In this document: positions 1 through 8,974 of the stretch, in pieces
How the letters are laid out: each line of letters begins with the position of its first letter
Numbering within the stretch: position 1 is the first letter of the stretch
Origin: JBDTVS01 sp040007095
GTDB lineage: Bacteria > Acidobacteriota > Vicinamibacteria > Vicinamibacterales > CAVVIG01
Reading direction: 5' to 3'
DNA: 64,000 nucleotides
Assembly (NCBI GenBank): GCA_040007095.1
Contig: JBDTVS010000105.1
Span: 1-64,000 of the forward strand
Position numbers and translations under genes: made by a program
Notes under the pieces: generated by a model
What the model was told of the DNA's origin: nothing
The model's database searches: none
What the model saw: only the letters and a program-made list of their open reading frames with translations

Positions 1-54
1 GCGGGCGCCGCGCGCCGGAAGCCGTGTACTAAATCATCGAACGCAGGACACTAG
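1..54 (-). repeat. Truncated copy of the 59122-type paired-end element
   Basis: These 54 bases are the exact reverse complement of 59122-59175, the first quarter of the 205-bp element described there. They include the terminal repeat (CTAGTGTCCTGCGTTCGA when read on the minus strand). The element therefore enters from the left edge of the window and ends at base 54; the rest lies outside. Identity is exact over the shared length, so the two copies are recent or homogenised relatives. Confidence 0.85.
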
Positions 55-255
55 AAGGAAAGCGTGATGACCGGGCCCGGGCGCCCCTCGGAACCTAAGA
101 CGGACTTCCCCCCGATCGAAGAGAATCGACACCTCGAGCGGCCGCGAGCGAGACCTCGACCCGAGGTATTCGAGCTGATCGGAGCCGCTGGACCAACAGG
201 ACAGAGACCAGTCGCGACGCCAGGAGCACGCGGAGGCATCCTGTAGAATTCTGGG

Positions 256-1434
256 ATGTCGACCTTCGGCCGCTCGATGCTCGAGCACTGGCTGCTCGAT
301 CCAGAGTGGACGTATCTCAATCACGGCACGGTGGGCGCTACCCCGCGGCGCGTCCTGCAGAAACAGCAAGCGCTCCGCGACGAGATCGAACGCCAGCCTT
401 CGCGGTTCATGCTGCGCGAGCTCGGCGGGCATCAACCCATGCCATGGCGCGCGGTATCACGCCTGCGTGAAGCCGGCGGCGCCGTCTCGGCATTCCTCGG
501 ATCGCAGCCCGACGATCTCGTGTTCGTCCCCAACGTCACGACCGGCCTCAACGCGGTGATCGGATCGCTGCCGCTTGGTCCGGGCGACGAGGTCGTCATG
601 ACCGACCTGGCGTACGGCGCCATCGCGCTTGCGGCCGGGTCCGTGTGCGACCGCAGCGGCGCGAGCCTTCGAACCGTGCACCTGGAGTACCCGGTGCGCG
701 ACTCAGGCGATGTCGTGGAGCCGATCGTCAGGGCACTGACACCGCAGACCAGGCTCGTCGTGATTGATCACGTCACCGCACAGACGGCGCTCGTGCTGCC
801 GGTAGCGGCCATCGCAGCCGAGTGTCGCGCGCGCGGCGTGCCGGTGCTGGTGGATGGCGCGCATGTTCCCGGGTCGCGTCCGCTGGACATCCCGTCACTT
901 GGCGTCGACTGGTATTCGGCCAACCTGCACAAATGGGCTCATGCTCCGCGCGGATGCGGAATTCTCTGGGCGGCGCCCGAGAGGCAGTCCATCCTCCGCT
1001 CGCCGGTGGTGTCCTGGGGCAGCGGCAAAGGCTTCCGCCAGGAGTTCGAGCACACGGCCACGGGCGACCCGACCAGCTACCTGGCGGCGCCCGAGGGCAT
1101 TGCCTGTCTGCATCAATGGGACTTCGACGCGTGCGTCGAGTACATGCACGGTCTGGCCTTGGAAGCCGCCAGCATACTCACGCAACGGTGGCACACGCAG
1201 TTCGATATCCCATACGACATGGTGGGATCGATGGTCACCGTGCCATTGCCGCCGGACGCCGGCGCCTCCGATGCCGATGCGGAACGTCTCCGCCTGGCTA
1301 TGCTGGTCGAAGACCGCATCGAGGTCCAGCTCCACGCCTGGCGCGGCCGGCTCTGGGCGAGAGTGTCGGCACAGATTTACAACGAACGATCGGATATCGA
1401 ACGACTCGCGGACGCGGTCGCGCTCCGGAGTTGA
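256..1434 (+). CDS. Class V aminotransferase-fold PLP enzyme (isopenicillin-N epimerase-like)
   Basis: This is a 392-aa protein with the fold-type I PLP architecture of the class V aminotransferase / isopenicillin-N epimerase-like group. It has an N-terminal LNHGTVGATP segment (21-30), a phosphate-loop-like NVTTGLNAV (93-101), the cofactor-binding VDGAH (199-203) and the Schiff-base lysine in NLHKWAHA (Lys226). The length is normal for the family. The substrate cannot be read from sequence; relatives include cysteine desulfurase-like, epimerase and lyase enzymes acting on amino acids. No signal peptide, so cytoplasmic. It stands alone: the left flank is a repeat element and the right flank holds a decayed DinB gene on the other strand. 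The start ATG at 256 is preceded only by a weak purine stretch (CTGGG). Confidence 0.85.
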   Translation: MSTFGRSMLEHWLLDPEWTYLNHGTVGATPRRVLQKQQALRDEIERQPSRFMLRELGGHQPMPWRAVSRLREAGGAVSAFLGSQPDDLVFVPNVTTGLNAVIGSLPLGPGDEVVMTDLAYGAIALAAGSVCDRSGASLRTVHLEYPVRDSGDVVEPIVRALTPQTRLVVIDHVTAQTALVLPVAAIAAECRARGVPVLVDGAHVPGSRPLDIPSLGVDWYSANLHKWAHAPRGCGILWAAPERQSILRSPVVSWGSGKGFRQEFEHTATGDPTSYLAAPEGIACLHQWDFDACVEYMHGLALEAASILTQRWHTQFDIPYDMVGSMVTVPLPPDAGASDADAERLRLAMLVEDRIEVQLHAWRGRLWARVSAQIYNERSDIERLADAVALRS

Positions 1435-1461
1435 ATTCTCGAGATGGCCGTTCCCCCAGAG

Positions 1462-1680
1462 TCACCTGAGCCTCGGCAGATACGCCCGCGCGGCGGCGTT
1501 CAGGTGCTCGAGACACTCCCCAATCGACCATGCGTCAGGAGCCGGGCGCCAGGTGAATTGATCGTCACGCAGTGAGTCCATCAGCGCGTCGGCGTCGGCC
1601 GAGATCCGCTCGAACTGATGGCGAAGGTCGTCAACTTCTGGAGCGAGCGCGACCGGCGTGGCTGCGACGACGGCAGGTTG
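1462..1680 (-). pseudogene. DinB-family protein remnant (N-terminal part only)
   Basis: The minus strand reads as an open frame with LRHQFERISADADAL followed by WRPAPDAWSIGECLEHLNAA. This is the typical first half of a DinB-like four-helix-bundle protein (helix 1 with the ALMDSLRDDQF segment, then the SIGECLEHL helix carrying the first metal-ligand histidine). The frame is bounded by an in-frame stop just upstream (no good start codon) and stops after AYLPRLR, so the rest of the usual roughly 170-aa protein is missing. Intact relatives are metal-dependent thiol transferase-like enzymes. This copy is almost certainly non-functional. Confidence 0.65.
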
Positions 1681-1710
1681 TCAGTAGCAAATAGCAGAGA
1701 GGGACGCGGT

Positions 1711-2043
1711 TTACCCCTTCGGGATGGCGCCGTTGGGCGTCAGATTGTCTACCGCTTGAGGCAGCACCTGCGCCAGTTTCTGCGCGAGATCCTGCACCGA
1801 CAAGCCCGACTTTTCCGACAGTTGTTTCAGCAAGTCTGGACCAAGAGCCCTGTGGACTTCATCGGGCGAGATCGCGTCATTGGGTCCGGTGCCCACCCAT
1901 GACTTGACGGTATTGCCCAGACCGTTCTTTTCGAATTGACTGACTACGCCCTGCAGCCCGCCATGCTTCTCGATGATGCCGCTCACGACCGACATCATGC
2001 CGGCCCCGACCATGCCGCCGAGCACCCCATCAAGCAATCCCAT
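1711..2043 (-). CDS. YidB-like protein (DUF937 family)
   Basis: A 110-aa protein starting MGLLDGVLGGM. It shows the features of the YidB family: a glycine-rich N-terminus, a central KHGGLQGVVSQFEKNGLGNTVKSWVGTG block, an ISPDEVHRALG segment and a C-terminal QLPQ-like LPQAVDNLTPNG ending. Function in the family is unknown; some relatives are small acidic soluble proteins. The start at 2043 is chosen because GAGGAG lies 7-8 bases upstream; an upstream in-frame ATG would add 17 residues unlike the family. It is monocistronic on the minus strand with its 3' end close to the DinB remnant. Confidence 0.85.
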   Translation of the reverse strand: MGLLDGVLGGMVGAGMMSVVSGIIEKHGGLQGVVSQFEKNGLGNTVKSWVGTGPNDAISPDEVHRALGPDLLKQLSEKSGLSVQDLAQKLAQVLPQAVDNLTPNGAIPKG

Positions 2044-2318
2044 GTGCATCTCCTCGCGATGAAACAGTTGCCGTGTTGAATCGGCAATCGCCACGTCACC
2101 AAACAGGCCGTCCGCCTCGAGATCGACACCGAGAAAATGGTTCTTCTAGGCCTGGTGGGTTCGGTGATTCATTCTAATTGACCTTGCCCGCGCCCGCGGC
2201 GGGTTTGTCTCGGCCCTGCTGATAAGTCACCACATAAGGAAGGTGGCAGGACATCACGTGGCTGAATAGCTGTTAGACGCCTGCAAGAAAAAGGAACAGA
2301 ATCGGATTGGGGGATTCT

Positions 2319-2747
2319 ATGAAGGCGACCGTCTTCTTCATCGTCGTAGCCGCCATGTTGAGCGGGCCTGTTGGTGCGCAGGAAGAGAAGCCCGTTCCGA
2401 AGGACTCCATGCGCGTGTTCATTCCGGGATGCTCCAAAGGCTTGATCTTCACCGCCGGTCCTCGCACCGAAGATCGGTCGGGCGGGTCCGGCGTTCCTGT
2501 GGGCATGCACCTGCGTATGAGCGGACCGAAGAAATTGATGGCGGAAATCAAAGGTCAGGAGGGATCGGCGATCGAGATCACCGGCCTGATCAAGAGGGGC
2601 CAGTTCGCCCCGGACGGAGTAAATGTCGGCGGCGGCGTGCGGATTGGTCCGGCTCCCTCGTCGATCAGCGGCAGTCCCGTCGGTGGTCAGATCATGATCG
2701 ATGTCGAGGGGTGGCGCGGCGTGCGCGGCAGTTGTCCGTCTCGTTGA
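2319..2747 (+). CDS. Exported hypothetical protein
   Basis: A 142-aa protein that I do not recognise. Residues 1-21 (MKATVFFIVVAAMLSGPVGA) form a clear Sec signal peptide with an AxA-type site before QEEKP. The mature part is small and glycine-rich, with a single cysteine (FIPGCSKGLIF), so it is probably a compact beta-rich periplasmic protein. The start ATG at 2319 follows a GGGGG stretch; the ATG at 2307 is also in frame. It is followed by the 34-bp tandem repeat and has no obvious operon partner. Confidence 0.6.
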   Translation: MKATVFFIVVAAMLSGPVGAQEEKPVPKDSMRVFIPGCSKGLIFTAGPRTEDRSGGSGVPVGMHLRMSGPKKLMAEIKGQEGSAIEITGLIKRGQFAPDGVNVGGGVRIGPAPSSISGSPVGGQIMIDVEGWRGVRGSCPSR

Positions 2748-2840
2748 CGAACCACGGGGACGTCATAGCGTTTTCCACTGGCATACTGTTGTTCGTCTTT
2801 GACGCCGTCGGCGAGTTTTGGAACCACAAAGCACACAAAA

Positions 2841-2962
2841 GGCCGGCACTGTGGCCGGCGCCGTACACACCAAGGGCCGGCACTGTGGCCGGCGCCGTAC
2901 ACACCAAGGGCCGGCACTGTGGCCGGCGCCGTACACACCAAGGGCCGGCACTGTGGCCGGCC
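2841..2962. repeat. 34-bp tandem repeat, 3.6 copies, palindromic unit
   Basis: Four consecutive units begin at 2841, 2875, 2909 and 2943. Each starts GGCCGGCACTGTGGCCGGC, whose GGCCGGCAC/GTGGCCGGC halves pair, followed by a constant GCCGTACACACCAAG; the last unit is cut after about 20 bases. The units are identical to each other and there are no variable spacers, so this is not a CRISPR array. It lies in the 460-bp gap between 2748 and 3207, just after a degenerate AACCACAAAGCACACAAAA stretch; no gene is seen in this gap. Confidence 0.9.
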
Positions 2963-3207
2963 CTCCGTGTTCAGACATCTGGGGGAAATCTAACGACTGC
3001 CCCCGGTGCTATTTCCCAATAATGCACCTCCCGGCCGCGACCGTGTTGTTGTTGCCTCCCGGAGGAGGGCGTGGTCGCTTGAAGCCTTTATTTAACGCCG
3101 CCGATCACGCAGCGGCGAAATCAGAATACCACGATCCGCAACGATAGAGAGTCCCGCGTCGCACATCGAGCCTGGCGCGGGGCGCTCTCTTTCCGATGCT
3201 CCAGTCA

Positions 3208-3846
3208 CTACTGCGAGGGCCTTGCCGCTCGAGCGGGTGCGGTCGGCATGTTTGCCAGATCGATGGTGCCGGGGATTTGCGGCGGGAACACGTGCAGTCT
3301 CGACTTGAACCGCCATCCGTTCGGTGTTTTCACGTACACGTCCTGATAGCCGCCCACGTGGCCGGTGTGGGCGGGATCGCCCTTGATGCCTTCAATGCCA
3401 GGGTAGACCAGATAGGACTTCCCGATCGCGCCCTCGGGCGAGGGCTCGATCACCAGATTGGCGGTGGTGTGCGTCTGCAGCGGCTTTTCGGGGGTCGCTT
3501 GTTTCAGCTTCTGGCATCCGTTCTTGCCGCCTCCCGCCGCCTCGGCGAGCTCCTCGCGCCCGACCGATTTGCGCGCACCGACGCCCCAATAGAAGATCCC
3601 GTCCGTAGTGTAGAGATCCGCGTAGTCGTAGCCATTGTTCGAGCACGAATCGATGGCAAACGAGTACTTGTGCACCAGTTGCTGAATCTCGAAGTAGTCG
3701 AGGGCCGTGAGCGCGGCGGCCGGCGCGCGTTTCTGCTGCGCCCCGACAGTGGCCAGCGAGACGACGCCGGCGATGAGAACCACCGCTGCCACGGCGGTAC
3801 GCCGCACTATGCTTTTCATGACGCCGCTATTCATGACCCTGTTCAT
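3208..3846 (-). CDS. Exported SnoaL-like (NTF2-fold) protein
   Basis: A 212-aa protein with a basic, hydrophobic N-terminus (SIVRRTAVAAVVLIAGVVSLATVGA) acting as signal peptide, then a SnoaL/NTF2-like alpha+beta cone domain. The LTALDYFEIQQLVHKYSFAID helix, the YADLYTTDGIFYWG strand and the C-terminal GGYQDVYVKTPNGWRFKSRLHVFPP strands are typical. Family members are hydrolases, isomerases or ring-hydroxylating beta subunits, or simple ligand binders. No specific function can be given. The start at 3846 has AGGTGAT upstream; the ATG at 3873 is less likely. Confidence 0.7.
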   Translation of the reverse strand: MNRVMNSGVMKSIVRRTAVAAVVLIAGVVSLATVGAQQKRAPAAALTALDYFEIQQLVHKYSFAIDSCSNNGYDYADLYTTDGIFYWGVGARKSVGREELAEAAGGGKNGCQKLKQATPEKPLQTHTTANLVIEPSPEGAIGKSYLVYPGIEGIKGDPAHTGHVGGYQDVYVKTPNGWRFKSRLHVFPPQIPGTIDLANMPTAPARAARPSQ

Positions 3847-4042
3847 GACATCACCTCTGTTTCGTTTCGTCACAAGCTACCCTGCGCCAAAAGGACGCCT
3901 GACCGCCACATGTTACGAGTGTCCAACCTACGGAGCCCAGATTCTAACAGCCCAGCGCGAAAGCCCGCGTGGTTTCGAGGCGGCGGAGGCGCCCGGCTGC
4001 CGGAGCGTGACGGCCGCCGATCACACGTGTATGCTCTGGCCC

Positions 4043-5194
4043 ATGAAGACAACCCTCCGGCTCACGTTGGTCGGACTCGCCCTCGTCGCCGCCGCCAGCC
4101 ACCGGGAACTCGCGGGCCTGGCCCAGAGCGCCCCCCGCAGTATGCCGGTCTTCGAGGTCGATCCGTCGTGGCCGGCGCTTCCAAACAACTGGGTCGTCGG
4201 CGTGGTCTCTTCAGTCAACGTCGACCGGCGCAACCATGTCTGGATTCTTCAGCGTCCTGGCTCGGTGGCAGAAGCGTTGAAGGCAAGGGCCGCGCCCCCG
4301 GTTCTCGAGTTCGACGCCGACGGGAAATTCGTCAACGCGTGGGGCGGGCCAGGTCGGGGATTCGACTGGCCGGCCACCGAGCACGGCATTACGGTCGACT
4401 ACAAAGACGTCGTCTGGATCGGCGGGAGCGGCGTCACCGACGACATGCTGTTGAAGTTCACGACGAAAGGCGTCTTCCTGAAGCAGTTCGGCGCGAAGGG
4501 TCAGAGCACGGGCAACGCGGATCAGAAGAACGTCAATCGATCGGCCGACGTGTTCGTTTACCGGAAAACGAACGAAGCCTTCGTGGCCGACGGCTACGGC
4601 GATCGTCGCCTGATTGTGTTCGACGCTGAGACCGGCGCATTCAAGCGTATGTGGGGCGCGTTCGGCAATCCACCCGATAGCGCGCCGCCGTCGACCTCGG
4701 CGGCCGGACCACCAGCGCCGCCCGTACTCGACACGGAGGGTCCGGGTTCGCCGAACTTCAGCAATCCCGTGCACGCCGTCAAGATCTCCAACGATGGGCT
4801 CGTGTATGTCGCCGATCGATCCAATCGACGCGTGCAGGTTTTTTCGCCGGATGGAAAGTACGTCTCACAGGTGTTCATCAACCGGGCCGGTCCCGCAAAC
4901 GGGTCGGCCGCCGGCCTTGGTTTCTCGCCGGATGCTCAACAGCAGTTCCTGTACGTCTCCGACCTCGGTAATTCACACGTGGTCGTGATCGATCGGAAGA
5001 CGCTGCAGATTCTCTATCAGTTTGGATCGCGTGGCACCAAGCCCGGCGACTTTCAGTCGCCGCATCATCTCGCGGTCGATTCGAAAGGCAACCTGTACAC
5101 GGCAGAAGTGAATCCCGGCAACCGAGCGCAGAAGTTCCTGTTCAAGGGCATGTCGTCGACGCCGCCGCCCAATGCGGTGACCGCCGCGCGGTGA
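4043..5194 (+). CDS. Exported NHL-repeat (six-bladed) beta-propeller protein
   Basis: A 383-aa protein with signal peptide MKTTLRLTLVGLALVAAASH. It is followed by NHL-type repeats recognisable as VDRRNHVWIL, TVDYKDVVWIGG, VADGYGDRRLIVFD, VKISNDGLVYVADRSNRRVQVFS, YVSDLGNSHVVVIDR and AVDSKGNLYTAEV. These make a propeller like those of PAL/ vanillin-type and ring-type NHL proteins. The role is probably binding or catalysis in the periplasm; the substrate is unknown. An ATG at 4031 (MLWP) is an alternative start. A second NHL protein is at 34827. Confidence 0.8.
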   Translation: MKTTLRLTLVGLALVAAASHRELAGLAQSAPRSMPVFEVDPSWPALPNNWVVGVVSSVNVDRRNHVWILQRPGSVAEALKARAAPPVLEFDADGKFVNAWGGPGRGFDWPATEHGITVDYKDVVWIGGSGVTDDMLLKFTTKGVFLKQFGAKGQSTGNADQKNVNRSADVFVYRKTNEAFVADGYGDRRLIVFDAETGAFKRMWGAFGNPPDSAPPSTSAAGPPAPPVLDTEGPGSPNFSNPVHAVKISNDGLVYVADRSNRRVQVFSPDGKYVSQVFINRAGPANGSAAGLGFSPDAQQQFLYVSDLGNSHVVVIDRKTLQILYQFGSRGTKPGDFQSPHHLAVDSKGNLYTAEVNPGNRAQKFLFKGMSSTPPPNAVTAAR

Positions 5195-5371
5195 CGTGGT
5201 TGACGGTCGCGAGCACCGCGACCGGGGCGTTTCGTTCGCCACCGAGTCGTCATGAGCCGGGGCGCACCCGGAGCATGAAAACCGTGAGCGTCCGTCTGAA
5301 GGATCCATGAACAAAGCCACAACGTTTTTTCACAGGCTCTTTAAGACGTTGGCATCGTCATTTTCTGAGCA

Positions 5372-5432
5372 GGCCACCGAGAAGAAACACTCTGTTTTTT
5401 TTGGCTCGGTGTGCTCGGTGTGCTCGGTGGTT
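5372..5432. repeat. Low-complexity periodic hairpin between convergent genes
   Basis: The left half CCACCGAGAAGAAACAC and the right half CTCGGTGTGCTCGGTGTGCT plus CGGTGG pair imperfectly around a run of eight T residues. The right half has an 8-9 nt internal period (GTGCTCGGT). It sits between the 3' ends of the NHL gene and ppc, so it may act as a bidirectional terminator. Same architecture as the elements at 16438, 19196, 20086, 23974, 30247 and 36108. Confidence 0.6.
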
Positions 5433-5465
5433 GACGGAAAACGAGCATTTTTCGTCGAAACCGCT

Positions 5466-8261
5466 TTAGCCAGTCGCGCCGAGACCACTGGCGATCGCAT
5501 TGACGGTCAGCAGCAGGTTGGGAAGCAGATCGGCGGCGCCTTCGTCCTCGCCCTTCTGGCGCATGCCGCGCCATTCGCGCAGCAGCGCGATCTGCTGGCG
5601 GTGCAGGACACCGAGCGGCTGGCGTCGTAGACGCAGGCTGGCATCGATGTTGGGCCGCCGCTCGTCGAGCGGGCCGCCGTAGATCTGTTCCAGCATTCGC
5701 GCGGTCCGCTGGAACTCCGCGGTAATCAGGGAGAGGAATCGGCCGCGCAGCGCAGTGTCCTCGACCAGCGTGGCGTAATCGGTCATCACGGCGGGGTCCG
5801 CGGCGGCCAGACACGTGGCCGCGTTGCTGAGCGCGTAGTGCAGCGGCGCCCAGGTGTAGAGGTGCGGCGTGAGCAGGGCGAACTGATGGGGATGCTCGAC
5901 GAACAACCGCTCGAGCGCACTGCCCACGCCGTACCAACCCGACAAGTAGAAGCGCGCCTGGCTCCAACTGAACACCCACGGGATCGCGCGCAGATCGGCC
6001 AGCGCCGGCTGGCCGGTGCGACGTGACGGACGGGATCCGATGCGGCTTTCTTCGATGACGTCAATCGGCGTCGCCTGACGGAAGAAGGTGAGAAACCCCT
6101 CGGCGTTCAACAGGCTCGTGTAGGTCTGTCTGCTCGCGTCGGCGAGCCAGTCCATCGTCGGCTCCAGGACATGGCTGGGCTCCGGGCTATGCCAGTCGAG
6201 CAGAGTAGCCCGAGTCATGCCGGCGAATAGCAGCTCGAGGTTGTACACCGCCGTCAGGCGATTCGCGTACTTCTGGGCAATCGTCTCGCCCTGCTCGGTG
6301 AGCCGCAGATCTCCGCCGAGGGCCGCCGGATGAATTGCCTTGACGAAGCGATGCTCAGGGCCGCCGCCGCGGCTCATGGTGCCCCCCCGCCCGTGCAGAA
6401 AGCGGATCCGGATGCCGGCTTCCCGGCCGACACCAGCCAGCGACGCCTCGGCGCGGTACAGCGACCACAGGCTCGCGAGAATCCCTCCGTCCTTGTTGCT
6501 GTCGCTGTAGCCGACCACGACCTGCTGCACCAGGTGATCGCTTCCGCTTTCGCGCTGTTGTGCCTTCACGCTCCGGATGGTCATGGGATGCTGCAGGAAG
6601 CCGCGCAGGATCTCCGGGCTGTTCGCAAGGTCGTCGATCGTTTCAAACAACGGAACGACCGGCAGCCGGCAGGCCAGCCCGTCCGGCGTGGTGCTCGTGA
6701 GGCCGACCTCACGGGCGAACAGGTATGGGGCGAGCAGATCGGACAGCCGCCGCGTCATGCTGACGATCAGTGCGCCCAGGCCTTTGGGCCCGCACGTGTC
6801 GAGATGTTCGAGCAGAATCCGATACGTGCGAAGCACCGCGTCCGCCTCGGGACCCGCCTGCGCCCACGGACCAAGGGCCCCCAACGAGGTGTCCGCGCGC
6901 AGAAACGGCCTCGGTGACGCCAGCTCGCGGTTCAACAGATCCAGCCGTCGGGGTTCGTCCCAATCCTGGTAATCGGCTACGTCGAAACCGGCCGCCGCCA
7001 GCAGTTGCGCCACCGCCAGATCATGGAAGCGGCTGTTCTGACGAACGTCGAGAGAGGCGAGATGAAAGCCAAACGTTTGTACGCTTCGGATGACGGGGCC
7101 CACCGCCTCGTCGGCCAGTCTCCACGCGCCCACCGCGTTGAGCGATTCGTACAACAGCTGAAGATCGCCAAGCAGCTCGTCGGCCTCTTGATACTGGCCG
7201 GCCCCGTGCAGCAACCGCCCGCCTTCCGGATAGACGCTTTCGAGGGGCAGGCGGGCGAGCATCAGCGTGACCAGTTGGCGCCAGGTCTCCTCGGGCTTGC
7301 TCAGGACCAGCTGCTGGCCGCGTTCGCCGAGCTCGGCGGCCAACTGACGAACGCGCTCGGTCAATGCCGCCGGCGGCTGTTGCACGCGATCGGAGAGGCT
7401 TGATTGCCGTGCCAGGCCCGCGAGCTGATGCTGAAGAAGCAGCAGGCCGTGCAGCCGCAAGTCATCCAGTGTTTGCCGCGTGACCTGCTCGGTGACGAAA
7501 GGGTGGCCATCGCGGTCGCCGCCAACCCAGGTACTCAAGCTCAGTTGCGGCAAACTGCCGGGCGCGCGCAGCAGGTCGGCATCAAACCCCGCATACGTCC
7601 AGGTCTGGCGCAGGCGGCGATCCAGCGCGGGAAGGACGTCGGGAAACACCGAGTAAAGGTAGTGCATGATGTTGCGCCGCTCTGCGGCGACATCGGGTTT
7701 CTGCTGAAAGATCTCGCCCGTCCGCCAGAGCAGCGAGAGCACCGTTTTGATCTCCTCCCGAATGGCGCGCTGCTCGTAGGGCGTCCACATCTGGTTCTCG
7801 CGTTTGACCAGCAGGAGATACAGGCTGCGATGGTGATCGAGAACGATCGTGCGCTTGGCTTCGGTGGGGTGCGCCGTCAGCACCAGCTCGAGATGCATCC
7901 TGGGCAGCGCCGCCGCGATCTGCCGGGGATCGATGCGGCGTTCCTGCACCTGTTGGAAACATTGTCCCCACAACGCCTGCATCGCCGTGAGACCGAGCTC
8001 GGCCTCGGCGAGGCGCTGTCGCTGCACGGCGGCGTTCTGTTCGACCATGCTGAGCAGGTGGAAGGCAATGGAGTACGCCTGCGACAAGCGCTTCGGCGAC
8101 GCCTCGTGGGGAACGGGAGCCTCGGTCCCGCCCCACGGCAGATATCGAGCGAGCGGCAGCTCGCCCGATTCCTCGAGGACTTCGCGGAAGCAGGCCATCA
8201 GGAACTCGAGGTCCCGGGCCACCTTGGCCGGGTCGAGGGTCAGAATAGGCGACAGGATCAT
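5466..8261 (-). CDS. ppc: Phosphoenolpyruvate carboxylase
   Basis: A 931-aa bacterial-type PEP carboxylase, which makes oxaloacetate from PEP and bicarbonate to refill the TCA cycle. Visible signatures are the catalytic-histidine motif VLTAHPTEAKR (His131), the WVGGDRDGHPFV block (245-256), VVGYSDSNKDGG (582-593, lysine of signature 2), the flexible-loop FLHGRGGTMSRGGG (621-634) and the C-terminal VNAIASGLGATG. The last corresponds to the conserved end of the enzyme near the active site, although the usual penultimate Asn is Ala-Thr here. The length is slightly above the common 880-910. Single gene; no operon partner. A long antisense open frame here is a shadow. Confidence 0.97.
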   Translation of the reverse strand: MILSPILTLDPAKVARDLEFLMACFREVLEESGELPLARYLPWGGTEAPVPHEASPKRLSQAYSIAFHLLSMVEQNAAVQRQRLAEAELGLTAMQALWGQCFQQVQERRIDPRQIAAALPRMHLELVLTAHPTEAKRTIVLDHHRSLYLLLVKRENQMWTPYEQRAIREEIKTVLSLLWRTGEIFQQKPDVAAERRNIMHYLYSVFPDVLPALDRRLRQTWTYAGFDADLLRAPGSLPQLSLSTWVGGDRDGHPFVTEQVTRQTLDDLRLHGLLLLQHQLAGLARQSSLSDRVQQPPAALTERVRQLAAELGERGQQLVLSKPEETWRQLVTLMLARLPLESVYPEGGRLLHGAGQYQEADELLGDLQLLYESLNAVGAWRLADEAVGPVIRSVQTFGFHLASLDVRQNSRFHDLAVAQLLAAAGFDVADYQDWDEPRRLDLLNRELASPRPFLRADTSLGALGPWAQAGPEADAVLRTYRILLEHLDTCGPKGLGALIVSMTRRLSDLLAPYLFAREVGLTSTTPDGLACRLPVVPLFETIDDLANSPEILRGFLQHPMTIRSVKAQQRESGSDHLVQQVVVGYSDSNKDGGILASLWSLYRAEASLAGVGREAGIRIRFLHGRGGTMSRGGGPEHRFVKAIHPAALGGDLRLTEQGETIAQKYANRLTAVYNLELLFAGMTRATLLDWHSPEPSHVLEPTMDWLADASRQTYTSLLNAEGFLTFFRQATPIDVIEESRIGSRPSRRTGQPALADLRAIPWVFSWSQARFYLSGWYGVGSALERLFVEHPHQFALLTPHLYTWAPLHYALSNAATCLAAADPAVMTDYATLVEDTALRGRFLSLITAEFQRTARMLEQIYGGPLDERRPNIDASLRLRRQPLGVLHRQQIALLREWRGMRQKGEDEGAADLLPNLLLTVNAIASGLGATG

Positions 8262-8974
8262 CGGGCCAACCCAGAATTGGAGAGTTCAGCGTGCGTCAGA
8301 CGTGACGTGGTCACAGCAAGGTGCGCACCAGCGCGCGGGTCGGTCGCAGATCTCTGCTCTGCACACCCCGGACGTGTCGGCGCGCGCCGCCTGACAGTCT
8401 CGCCCGACACCACTACATCCTTGTCGTGCTTAGCCGGGACGCTTCAAAAATGTCGCGAACTGAATAACCTGCGCAGACATGGCGGCGTCAATCCATCGAG
8501 ACCCACCGATACTGGACTCGAGTTTCAAGAACGGAGGCACAAGAGCAGCGCGGGCGATACGTTCGCGGGTTCGCCGCCGCTGCGACCGCCAGATCACGCC
8601 CACCGACGGCAATCGTATTCCTGTTCTCACGGACACTCGTTCGGGACGCCAGGGTGTGAGCAAACGATTCTGTCGCTTCTCCAGCTGCAGTCCTACAAGA
8701 ACGTTGGTGTCGCCTGGCGCCATCACCGGCGCGCCGCCTGGCTCACGCGAGCAGTCTTTGATCCGCCGCAAGGCATTACGGAACCATCAAGACCGCGGAA
8801 AATTTCGAGAATCTGCACGATTTCTTGACAGGCGTGCACGGTGCGTGGCTCCAAAATGCCAACGCTCCCTTCATTTTTCGAAGACCCAGTGAGCGGCGCA
8901 TCGACATCTTCCCCGCGACCGCCACGCGGCTCGGACTTTGCAATCGCCCTGATCTTCACCGCCCCCATAGCCCG
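8262..8974. other. Intergenic gap without a recognisable gene
   Basis: About 710 bp lie between the divergent ppc and biuret-hydrolase-like genes. Several open frames exist on both strands, but none has a ribosome binding site, a family-like composition or a recognisable motif. Promoters for both flanking transcription units must lie here. A short plus-strand stretch near 8776-8900 reads KTAENFENLHDFLTGVHGAW and could be a gene remnant, but I cannot assign it. Confidence 0.4.

Noticed and set aside
2841..2962. CRISPR array
   Set aside because: The 34-bp units are directly adjacent with no variable spacers, and no cas gene is in the window.
7404..8828. A 474-codon plus-strand frame opposite the 5' end of ppc
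   Set aside because: Antisense shadow of a certain gene; runs on into non-coding DNA with no motif.
8479..8892. Plus-strand 137-codon frame in the gap before the biuret operon
   Set aside because: Arg/Ser-rich composition, no ribosome binding site, no recognisable motif; probably chance.
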